From assembly GCA_026119935.1 (NCBI GenBank), contig JALRMH010000014.1, positions 1 through 64,000 on the forward strand: a stretch of DNA of 64,000 nt, read 5' to 3'. Shown one piece after another: positions 55,286 to 64,000 of the stretch. How positions within the stretch are numbered: position 1 is the stretch's first letter; each line of letters begins with the position of its first letter. The DNA comes from Endothia cerciana (Eukaryota; Ascomycota; Sordariomycetes; Diaporthales; Cryphonectriaceae). A program made the position numbers and the translations under genes. The notes below the pieces were generated by a model, which did not search any database, was not told the DNA's origin, and was given only the letters and a program-made list of their open reading frames with translations.

Positions 55286-56936
55286 CTAAACGCTTGACCT
55301 TTCATTCCGAATTATCTTGGCCGCGAGAGCTGTTGTCAAGCCACGATTGCCGATACGAGCACCCGTCTTGCCTATGCAACAGAAGTGTCCGGCCGGCCAT
55401 CCGCCATCTTCGTCCTGTAAAGACATGAGTGTCTCAAGATCTTTTCTGTAGAGCCTTGCATCGACGCCAACCAGCTGGCAGGCAAAGATGCGCAGCGCGA
55501 GAGCCAGTGGGTTTGTGGGCACATTGATCCGTTCTTCAAGTTTACCCTTGACGGCGTTCAGCTGTCTCGCCAGAGGACAAGGGCCGCACTCAACAGATAA
55601 GCGAGCCACGAAATACAGGAAGCTCTCAGATGTCGAATAATGGCGGTTGCCATCGAGACAGGCATTGTTCTCCAGACACCTGACTATCCACTCTTCTGTC
55701 TTTTTGATGCGAGGATCGGAACCATGACCGAAGCGGTGAAAGACCCTCAGAATATTGCAGCAGACCTCAGGGGTAGTTCGAGGCCGGTCACCAGTGAAGT
55801 ACGTTTGCATTATCCCGTCCGGGTCTAAGTTCGTAGCCATTGCGTCCAAGACAAGCTCGACGTTTGCAACCGCGGAGAGGTGCTCGGCGGGGAGAGACAA
55901 GTAAGCTGTCGATGTCGTGTCCGCGTCGGGTGGAAAGTCTCGAGATGTAAGAACAGGTTCCTCGTAAAAGTAATTCCAGAGACCGTTTCGGACATCTGAG
56001 CCCACAAAGACCCTATTATTGCCATTGGCTTTGCCGTTCATAGAGTCCCCACTGTGTGCTCCAAGGAGGCGACCGGAAGGCCATTTGAGGTAAATGAGGC
56101 CTTCATCCCCTGTGAGCTCCCAGATCATCAGCTGGGAGAAGTTGTCCTTTAGTACGAGGTCTTCATGACCCTGGATGACACAATGGTGGTTTCCCGCATT
56201 GTTTTTCAGGTAAGCTTCCGCTCTCGGCAGTGGATCCTGGAGGAGAGTCCGTAGTGTCCTACCGACATTGGTTACTTTGTCGTCTACGAGTAGCCCGTAC
56301 ATGCCCTGAGATCGAGCCGCACAGATATTCTCGACCGTATCATCGATCATAATTATTTGGCTTGGATGAACTCCGGTCTGCTTGATGACATGTCGGAAGA
56401 AACATAGATCAGGTTTCCGCATGCCCTCTACCCCAGAGGCAAAGACTGAGTTGAACATGGCCCAAGGCAGGTCGAGGTTCTGTACCATCTTGTAATGCTC
56501 CTGTACTACGGTTAGTCACTGCTCTGTGGAACAGAATGTAAATGTGGACTTACTCTGGATATGTTGGACATGATGTAGAGTTTGAGATCAGGATTCGATG
56601 CTTTCAGGTCATGAATCGTCTGGACAAGTGAAATATTGACAGCCAGCGACAGCTGGGCCTGCTCTAGGGATGTTTCCACAACAGACGGGTCTACGCCAAG
56701 TATATCGCCGAAATGCTGTGCATGTCTTAGCTGAGATCCAAAGGCCAAAAGGCTTGAATAAAATATACCTCGCAAGCCTCGCTGACCTTGAGAATGCCTC
56801 TGTCTAGGCTGTGCCAGGCCGTGGAATTCATAATAGTCAGAAGCTGACTCGGAGACAAAGCTGTGACGCTGTGGCGGTCCCACTCAAGAAGAACACCCCC
56901 AAGATCGAACACGAGAGCCTTAAATTTGGAGGCCAT
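55286..56936 (-). CDS. HAD-type terpene cyclase fusion (drimane-type synthase candidate)
   Basis: A bifunctional enzyme type that cyclises farnesyl diphosphate by protonation in a terpene-cyclase beta-like domain and carries a HAD phosphatase fold (AstC family of astellolide and drimane pathways). Exons on the minus strand are 56936-56769, 56730-56554 and 56500-55286, giving 519 residues. The first intron is 38 bases, or 53 if the acceptor 15 bases later is used (five fewer residues). HAD motifs: D11 in VFDLGGVLLEWD, the second position being Gly rather than Asp; S111 in YIMSNIS; K144 in GMRKPD; D168-D169 in MIDDTVEN. The class II protonation motif DxDTT is DADTT at 307-311. The C-terminal half has helical-barrel repeats ending RGLTTALAAKIIRNERSSV. 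The frame is intact among relics. No P450 or other tailoring gene lies nearby except the divergent catalase-like gene. Confidence 0.85.
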
Positions 56937-59510
56937 TGGGCAAGTGTTGACAGTAAAGACTTTGGTGGAAGCTCAAGTTGGCCTTGGACGAAATTCTGGA
57001 AATCCAACCCTGGAAGAGAAGTTTTAAAGTCGATGGATATATAGGGGAGAGACGAATGGTACAATGATCGACCACCTTTAAAAAGCCTCCTAACTTGGAC
57101 AGCTCGCACTCCGCCATGATTTGGCCGTTGATTACTAAACTATCAAGCCACAACCATTGCGATTTGGAATTATCAACAATGGCTTACATAAGGTTCTGTG
57201 ACGACTTGTGCAGCCGGGCTCGTATTTAAGAAAACACCCCAGCGCAATGCCGTTGCGAGGCTGACGTGAGAAGATCCTTCTTAAGATGTAGATAGCCTTT
57301 AAGCGCTCTTGCCGCTCTCTTCAATGGCCTGTGAAATGCTTATTGGCATGCCTCTGCCTCATGTTAGCCAGTAATGTAATACATCAAGACGAATACTGCA
57401 GCGATTTGAACGCCTGAGGCTACCAGGGCGATGGGGATTGGCAAAACATGAAATGGAAAAGTCCGTCATATGAAGAGTGGGGCAATGGCTCATGGGTTGC
57501 TCTGAAGGGCCTGGCAGCCTTACTGGTGGGGGGGGGGGGTTGGAAATGTGAGGTATTGATTCATCACGATGATTTATCTTACACGTTGTTATTTCCCCAC
57601 CATGAGCTGGTCTTTCTGATATCCCAGCCCGCTTGTTCACACACTGCTCATACTGTTTATGCTTCCTATCAGTCTCAAAATCTTCACCCCCAGTGGAATT
57701 GTTCTACGTCTCTACAGTGTACATCGTCCTGGCGCTAGGAAGTTTTACGTCCTCCTTCGCCTCGGTTTTCTGATAGTGCAGAATATGGCACCTGAGCTTG
57801 AGGCTTCATTCACGATGCCGCAACTTGGTGTCAAGTTCAAGGATGTCTTATGTGGCCTTTTGGCCTCAGTGGTCTTGTACTAGCTCTGCAGGATTTTATC
57901 GTATCGTCCGCGTCAGTCCTTGGGAGCTTTCAGTCCGGAACGCGGAGTTCTACAACGAGGTGTACGTTTCCGCCGCGACTGGCAGACAGCGTGCTGGGTC
58001 AGAGCTGAAAGATAAGGCCCTCCGACAAGATCCCTTGATGAAGCGGCCATATGTGCAGCCTGTCCCTCGGCCCCCAAATGCCATTTGACTGACCAATTAA
58101 CTAGCAGGCACCCGGAGGAGATTTGCCCTGCCGGGTGCAACAGGCATGGCTGGTCTCACGTGCAAATACTTGTCAGCCCAATGTCTTCCGAACCGGCGAG
58201 GAGGGAGAAGCGTGTCTCTACGGGATGACAGAGTGTGGGCATGCACGCCATCGGGGTTGCCGGATGGGGGCCATGCGCTCTGGGAGATCAGAAGGAGCCG
58301 CGTCTATCCATACGCGGTCGGTGAGTCTTTGGCCACCACGGCTGACTTGGGGAGAAAGGGGGAGAGGGGGGGGGGGGGGCGTCTTCTCGTATCCGCGCGA
58401 GAGAATCCGGGGCGATGTCTGCGGCGTGAAGGGTGTCGTCACGTCGGTTCGCACATGGGGGCCGGACCAACTGCGCGCATGGGTTATTTCAGTTCTCTTG
58501 ATTCATGGCGCCTGCTCTCTTTTCCTTTCTCTTCTTTTATCCCCCCCTTTTTATTTCTCTTTTTTTTCTTTCTTTTCTTCTTGTTCGTCTTGTTGACGAT
58601 GGTCTGCTGGCCACGGACAACTTCATGCTGCTTCAAGTTGAAGCTGGCGGGCAGGAGGCTAGCAAGGCTAGCACGCCCTCTTGATTATTCCCCGAAAGTG
58701 TGCGGACCTTGCACCCTCAAGACTGCCGCGTATCCCACTGCACTTTTTCAAATTCCACATGTTCAAGTCCGTGGCTCGGTGTGCTGCGCCCGGGGCTTGC
58801 TGTTGACCGTGTGCAACCATCATAATGACGGCCAATCCGGGTCGGGGCGGGCTCTCGTGTCGAGATACGTTCAGGATATAAGCTGATCCCATGAGTATGA
58901 CGGAACCTAGGCCCTCTCATAAGTAAGAGAACACCTACTCTCCAATTGGGGAGTCGTTGCATGCCGAATGAGAATCGACGAAGGAAATGCGATCGGCATC
59001 GGAGGTACGGCTGGCATGGACTCCCCATCGAAGTCGACGAGGCCTACCTCCACACACAAGTCTCCTGGCCTGGGGTTGATTTCGCCGAATGATGGATCGG
59101 ACAGACCGGCGCAGCTGAGAGCCCCCAAGGCTGAAAGTCGCTGACCACCTTCAGAACGCGGAGGAGCTGCCACGATGGCTCATCGCTTGAGGACCGCGAG
59201 CGTGCTGGGCCATGAGGAGCCCCCGGGCGTCATGGGAACAGCACCTGGTCAGCTGCATATTCTGCCTGATGGCCCCTGTCCTGGGCGAGCGCGCCCGGCC
59301 CTGCCACCTGGTGACCTGGCCATAAATACCAATGTCGCTGCTAGGTCTCAAGTACCTAGTGAGGGGAGAAGTTCGAGAGAGATTCTGCTCATTCACTGGA
59401 CTGAATCTTATAAGGGCTCACTACTGCAGAAGTACAAGCGATCAGCGACGTGGTACCGGCAACGAGCAGACAAACGTTTTCTTTTAATCTGCCCAACGAG
59501 CAGTTACAAA
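56937..59510. other. 2.6-kb divergent intergenic region between terpene cyclase and catalase
   Basis: It should contain both promoters. G runs lie near 57530 and 58367 and a T/C-rich tract near 58510-58590. Open frames are short and not family-like. Confidence 0.6.
57037..57043 (-). promoter_or_regulatory. Candidate TATA box of the terpene cyclase gene
   Basis: TATATAT on the minus strand in CCTATATATCC, about 100 bases upstream of the start codon. This is a consensus match only. Confidence 0.45.
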
Positions 59511-61622
59511 ATGTCTTCAGGGAACTCGGTGAGTGCGCGGGTGGTATGGTGGCACTTTATCACAGGGGAGTCTAACAACCTCTAGGACGGCGGTCCCTCG
59601 TTGACCATTGACCAGGCGAACCAGTTCGCCGACAAGGTCGAGGATGCTAAGCCCAACTTCCCACACGAGTCCAAGTACAATGGAGACTACATCACCACCA
59701 TGAACGGTAGGCAGACCACCCTGTCTCCTCTGACAAGACCCGTCACATCGCCAGCCCCTAACACCCACAGGTGCTCCGGTCCTCAAGCCGGCCGCCAGCC
59801 AGCGTATCGGCAACCAGCTCCGCGCCACCACCCTCCTCCAGGACATCAACCTCCTGGAGCTCATCCAGCACCTGACCCACGAGCGCATCCCCGAGCGCCT
59901 CGTCCACGCCAGGGGCACCGGCGCCCACGGCTACTTCGAGGTGACGGATGACATCTCGGACGTGACCAGCGCCGCGTTCCTCAACAGGGTCGGCAAGAAG
60001 ACCCCCCTGTACGTCCGCTTCTCGACCGTCGCCGGCGAGCGGGGCTCCGCCGAGATGGTCCGCGACACCCGGGGCTTCGCCTTCAAGCTCCGGACCGAGG
60101 AGGGCATCCTCGACTGGCTCTTCCTGTCCACGCCCGTCTTCCCCATCCGCGATGGTGCCAAGTTCCCTTCGTTCACGCACGCCACCAAGAGGAACCCCAA
60201 GAGCGGGCTCCCGGACCACAGCATGTTCTGGGACTACTTCACCCATAACGAGGAGGCCATCCACTTCCTCATGTTCCTCTTCAGCGACCGCGCCACGCCG
60301 GTCAACTTTCAGCACGCCGACTGCTTCAGCATCAACTGCTACAAGTTCACAAAGACGGTAGGTTCCATCCTCTTGCCCCTTTCTCATCCCCGCCGCGGAA
60401 CCTTCTGGACCTACGGAATAACCTAACACACACCGCGCGCGCAGGACGGCAAGTTCGTCTACGTCCGGATCCACGTCAAGACGAACCAGGGCGTCAAGAA
60501 CTTCACCGTCTCGGAGGCCGCCACCGTCGCGGGTGAGGACCCGGACTTCCACACGCGCTCGCTGTTCGAGGAGCTCGGGGCCGGGGGCACGCCCTCGTGG
60601 GACGTCTACGCGCAGATCATCGACCCGGAGGTGGCCGCGCACTACCCGATCAACATCTTCGACGCCACCAAGACGCTGCCGTACAAGGACTTCCCCCTGC
60701 GCAAGTTCGGCCGCATCGTGCTGGAGCGGAACCCCGAGAACAACTTTGCCGAGGTCGAGCAGTCGGCCTTCAGTCCGACGAACATCGTGCCCGGGTGGGC
60801 GCTGACGCCGGATCCGAGTATGTCCCACGCCCCTTCCCCCCCCCCCCCCCCCAACCACCCAACCTTTCCTTGTTCTTGTTTCTGCCCTCCTGCCTTTCTA
60901 TCTTGGGTCCACACCACTAACACCCCCGGTCTCCAGTTCTCCAGACCCGCGCCCTAGCGTACGCTGATACCCAGCGGTACCGGCTGGGCACGAATTTCAT
61001 CCAGCTGCCCATCAACAGGCCGGCCTATTCCTTCACGCCGCTGAACCGCGACGGCCAGGGCGCCTCGGGCGACAACCTCGGCGCGACGCCCAACTACTTC
61101 CCGAGCTCCTTCTTCGCCTACGGCGCCGCGGCGCAGTACGCGCAGCCGGACGAGGAGCACTGGCTGGGCACCGTCGTCGACTACGAGTCGGCGCTCGCCG
61201 AGGGCGCCGACTTCGCCCAGGCCACCGCCTTCTGGCGGGACGTGCTGGCGCGGGAGCCCGGCCAGCAGGACAACCTCGTGGGCAACGTCGCCGCCCACCT
61301 GCGGAGCGCCGTGCCGCGCGTCCGGGCGGACGTGTACGCCCTGTTCGCGCGGGTGGACGCTGACCTCGGCGGGAGGATCGAGCGGGCGACGGAGATCCTC
61401 GTGACGGAGGCGATAGCCGCCGAGGAGAACGGGGCCGCGGCCGGCGCCAGCAGCGCGGGCGCGAACGGCACGAACGGGCACGCGGACGGGACCGCGGGGG
61501 TGACGCAGGGCGCGGCGGCCATGAAGATCGCGGACCTGCATAAGCAGAAGGCCGAGGCGCAGGCGAGCGGGCGCCACCACAACTTTGACTTGTTCGCGCA
61601 CAAGAGGTGGACGCTGCACTAG
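59511..61622 (+). CDS. Catalase-family haem protein with altered distal site
   Basis: Catalase-fold protein with five exons, 59511-59528, 59586-59706, 59771-60357, 60445-60817 and 60937-61622, giving 594 residues in consistent phase. Distal His92 (RLVHARGTGAHGYFEVT), the FSTVAGERGSA loop and the proximal Arg/Tyr motif RALAYADTQRYRLG are present. The position of the distal catalytic Asn, 73 residues after the His in animal and yeast catalases (GNNTP), reads LSTP here, so Asn is replaced by Leu165. The remainder follows the small-subunit clade: RNPKSGLPDHSMFWDYF, VYVRIHVKTNQGVKNFTV, YPINIFDATKTLPYKDFP and NNFAEVEQSAFSP. A Gly/Ala/Asn-rich insertion of about 35 residues lies near the C-terminus. 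The end, RWTLH, is not a peroxisomal PTS1, and there is no signal peptide, so it is probably cytosolic. Disproportionation activity is doubtful. Confidence 0.93.
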
Positions 61623-62569
61623 AGGTCGTCGTGGTGTTGACTTCAGGTGGCGGTAAACGAGGGTTCTGGGGCACGTCTCGTGGAGATTTCCTGTTGGGGT
61701 CCTGGAGCGAAGGGGTGTAGGCGATGACTTTTCCATGTGGTAGATTGTTCCGCGCAAAAGCATACTTGTAATACTGAGTGGGGATAAGGGTATCGTTCGT
61801 TACTGGCATGATATCTCGCATTGAGCCGACCTGCCAGCAGATACCACAACGTCCGTTCCTTGAAGACCTGGTCGTGTATCGGGGTCGGAGGGCCACGACC
61901 AAGGTCGGGCGCTGGCATGAGCTGATCGATGTTATCAGGTGCCTTATACATTGCCAGTTTGACTCCATTGCACAACGGAGACAGGCTTCCAGGTCTTCCC
62001 AAAAAGCAAGGCGATGTGAGGCCAATACAGGCCATAGTTGACTCCTGTCCTCGCCATTCCGGGCGTGCTCAGGACGCAGCAAGGCCGTGTGTCCCGTTCG
62101 GAGTCAGGATACCGCGCCAACAACCTTCGCCCGCTCGCTCCTCTTAATGATGGTGGACGGCTATACATTGTCTCCCCATCCATGTCCGTATCGAGAGCCG
62201 ACAAGCAACACCGTTTCGGGGCCTACCTCCAGTCTATTCGTAATTGCGCGTCCGCCATTATATCCCGTCTCCCAACCTTTCTTGGTATCATTGTAAACCA
62301 GCTGCTTCCCATGACCGACACAACACCCGCTGCGATTTGACAGATTTAAATGTGCATTCCAGCACTCCATGCATTTCGGTTCTCGGGCGTCCGTTGCCAG
62401 TCTATCGGTCGCATTCCCGAAGATCCCCTGGTATCATAATTTCATCCAGTCGTTGAAAAAAAAACCACCACCAAAAAAAAACAGAAGCCGTCAACCTAAA
62501 GTCGAGCCAGCAACAGCAACAAGGTGACAGCAAGGGGTCAACGACCCCATTGTAGGCTGTTGATGGGCT
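61623..62569. other. Convergent intergenic region
   Basis: Holds the 3' ends of the catalase-like and the minus-strand membrane protein genes. No further gene seen; A-rich tracts at about 62455-62482. Confidence 0.6.
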
Positions 62570-64000
62570 TTACCGCCTCGACAGCTTCGACGGCACGCGG
62601 TCTCTGTGCCGATCCTTGTCAGAGCCGGAACCATTCCTCGGTCCCTTGAAGCCGGAATGTCGACCCGATCTGCCAGGCCCAGGTCGACCGTCTCTGGTGG
62701 ACCGGCGGCCTTTGAAGCCAAACCCTGCAATCATCTGGAATGGCCACATCACGATGTACATGCCCAGGTGGTAAGGCATGGTCACGATCGTCAGCAACCA
62801 ATCCGTAACCCAAGCCATCAGCGCAGAGATACCCCATTGAGGCTGGTTGGTCTGCTTAGCTGCAGCCGCCGCCAGGGAGATGGCGTCACCCAGCCTTGTG
62901 TCGACAGCGCCAAGCCTTGACTCGGTCTGAAGGGCGAGGACCGTGGCCTTCTTCTCGTAGCGGCGCATAGCACGGTTCAGGGCGTCGAGTTCCGGCTGTA
63001 TCGCATTTCGGACCTCACGGACGATGGCCGCCGCCTGCTTACTGGCCCCTGACCCGCCGTTCTGGTGCGCCTGCTGAGCTGCACTTGCAAGGGTGGTTGC
63101 GGTGGCCTCCTCGGCCGCTTCAGTGCGAAACTCGAGTTGGTCCAGGCGGGCCCGCATCTCCCCAAACTGCAACATCGTCGACCGCGCCACAGGTTTGGAC
63201 TGGACGATCCGCTGCAGGTGGAGGGTCCGGGCCTGGATGAGTTTCAGAGCGTGTGAGATGGGGCGTAACTCGGCTGCGAGAAGGAACACGGTGATGTTGA
63301 AATCCGTCATCAGACCTTCGGATGGCCGGCTCAGCTGAGCGCGTATGGCGTGGAGGAGGTAAGCACCGAGGACCGGGCTCAAGAAACAAGAAACCAGAGC
63401 CAGCACCTCGTGGATGTAGAGTTCATTGACCGCCGCCTCCTGGGCCCTAGTACGGCCCGCCTTGTCTGCCGTGCCTTTCGTCCCGCGTTCCACACGGTGT
63501 TCAGATTCTGGCTTGGCCCCCTGGTCGTCCTCCTGACCGTCCTGAGAGGTCTCCTCGGGGACCTCGTCCAATGTCATGACGGACGATGCCATTCTCGCGG
63601 GTACCTCCCCCTCGCTGTCCTCCTCAATGACCTGTTCGAGCCCAGCCTCTTGCTTGACCCGGACCTCCTGGGTCTCGTGGTACCACCGCCAGGGCTGGGT
63701 CACCGTGTATCTCAGGAAGACGAAGACCAACCCCAGGAGCATCACATCTGTAATGAAGGAGCTGCCCCCCTCGAAGAAGATCCCGACCAGTGCCGGCAAC
63801 AAGGCAAAGGCCAGGGGCAAGGTCGAGAGGAGGGAGGAGGTGGTGTCCTGTGCCTCCTGATCATGTTTTGCACCGCTCGGGTTCAGGATCTCCTGGGTTC
63901 CGTCGCGGAAGGATCGTCGAGCCTCGGATAGGCTGAAGTCGGACAGGGTAGAGCTGCGTCGCCGCAGGCCCGGGGTAGGGGCGTCTCCGCCCTCCGGTGA
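62570..64000 (-). CDS. Multi-pass membrane protein, partial (5' end beyond window)
   Basis: The frame is open from the right edge (SPEGGDAPTPGLRRRSSTLS) to a TAA at 62570-62572, at least 476 residues. Hydrophobic spans: LAFALLPALVGIFFEGG with VMLLGLVFVFLRYTV, then YIHEVLALVSCFLSPVLGAY, NITVFLLAAEL, and near the C-terminus WVTDWLLTIVTMPYHLGMYI. An acidic Glu/Asp-rich loop separates the first two groups. A long coiled-coil-like helix (MLQFGEMRARLDQLEFRTEA onward) precedes the last span. The tail is basic and Gly/Arg-rich (RSTRDGRPGPGRSGRH). It probably localises to an internal membrane. I do not recognise a named family. Confidence 0.8.
   Translation of the reverse strand, partial: SPEGGDAPTPGLRRRSSTLSDFSLSEARRSFRDGTQEILNPSGAKHDQEAQDTTSSLLSTLPLAFALLPALVGIFFEGGSSFITDVMLLGLVFVFLRYTVTQPWRWYHETQEVRVKQEAGLEQVIEEDSEGEVPARMASSVMTLDEVPEETSQDGQEDDQGAKPESEHRVERGTKGTADKAGRTRAQEAAVNELYIHEVLALVSCFLSPVLGAYLLHAIRAQLSRPSEGLMTDFNITVFLLAAELRPISHALKLIQARTLHLQRIVQSKPVARSTMLQFGEMRARLDQLEFRTEAAEEATATTLASAAQQAHQNGGSGASKQAAAIVREVRNAIQPELDALNRAMRRYEKKATVLALQTESRLGAVDTRLGDAISLAAAAAKQTNQPQWGISALMAWVTDWLLTIVTMPYHLGMYIVMWPFQMIAGFGFKGRRSTRDGRPGPGRSGRHSGFKGPRNGSGSDKDRHRDRVPSKLSRR

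Noticed and set aside
59758..60858. 366-codon open frame on the minus strand across the catalase gene
   Set aside because: It is the antisense shadow of GC-rich catalase exons, with Arg/Gly/Val-rich composition and no family resemblance.
1..64000. CRISPR arrays, bacterial operons or insertion sequences
   Set aside because: The window is eukaryotic; repeats present are microsatellites with no spacer structure.

Overview
The window looks like the nuclear genome of a filamentous ascomycete (Pezizomycotina, most likely a Sordariomycete). Genes carry short introns with GTAAGT/GTGAGT-type donors, CTAAC/CTGAC branch sites and CAG/TAG acceptors. Coding third positions are GC-rich, intergenic regions are long, and the proteins are fungal families: a 359-residue G-beta subunit, a phosducin-like BDM-1, a Zn2Cys6 regulator, NACHT and HET relics and a HAD-type terpene cyclase. 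I cannot name the genus.

Layout. The left third (1-33 kb) is housekeeping and all on the + strand: G-beta (3359-4752), phosducin-like protein (12940-13918), an 853-residue single-span membrane protein (16585-19146), RanBP1 (20186-21376), a decayed gene (24294-25151), the YEATS protein TAF14 (25271-26870) and a Zn2Cys6 regulator (29125-32487). From about 33 to 44 kb the sequence is gene-poor and holds relics: an AAA-ATPase N-terminus, a HET C-terminus and an unrecognised relic. One intact 510-residue protein (36899-38434, -) and an AT-rich pocket lie in the same stretch. At 43026-43157 there is an initiator tRNA-Met whose D-arm is split by a 60-nt insert with canonical spliceosomal intron signals. 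A large DUF4203-type membrane protein (44326-48134, -) follows. Then come a broken NACHT gene (51.5-53.3 kb, -) and a broken ankyrin gene (53.4-54.3 kb, +). An apparently intact HAD/terpene-cyclase fusion (55286-56936, -) sits divergent from a catalase-fold protein (59511-61622, +) that lacks the distal catalytic Asn. A multi-pass membrane protein runs off the right edge (62570-64000, -).

How it fits together. G-beta and its phosducin-like folding partner are linked about 8 kb apart. The 33-54 kb segment reads as a graveyard of fungal allorecognition/immune-type genes (HET, AAA with DUF7025, NACHT, ankyrin). Beyond it, the intact terpene cyclase and its divergent catalase-like neighbour may form a small metabolic unit. 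The most unusual signal is the intron in the initiator tRNA. Homopolymer C/G runs and pentanucleotide microsatellites are very frequent between genes and in introns.
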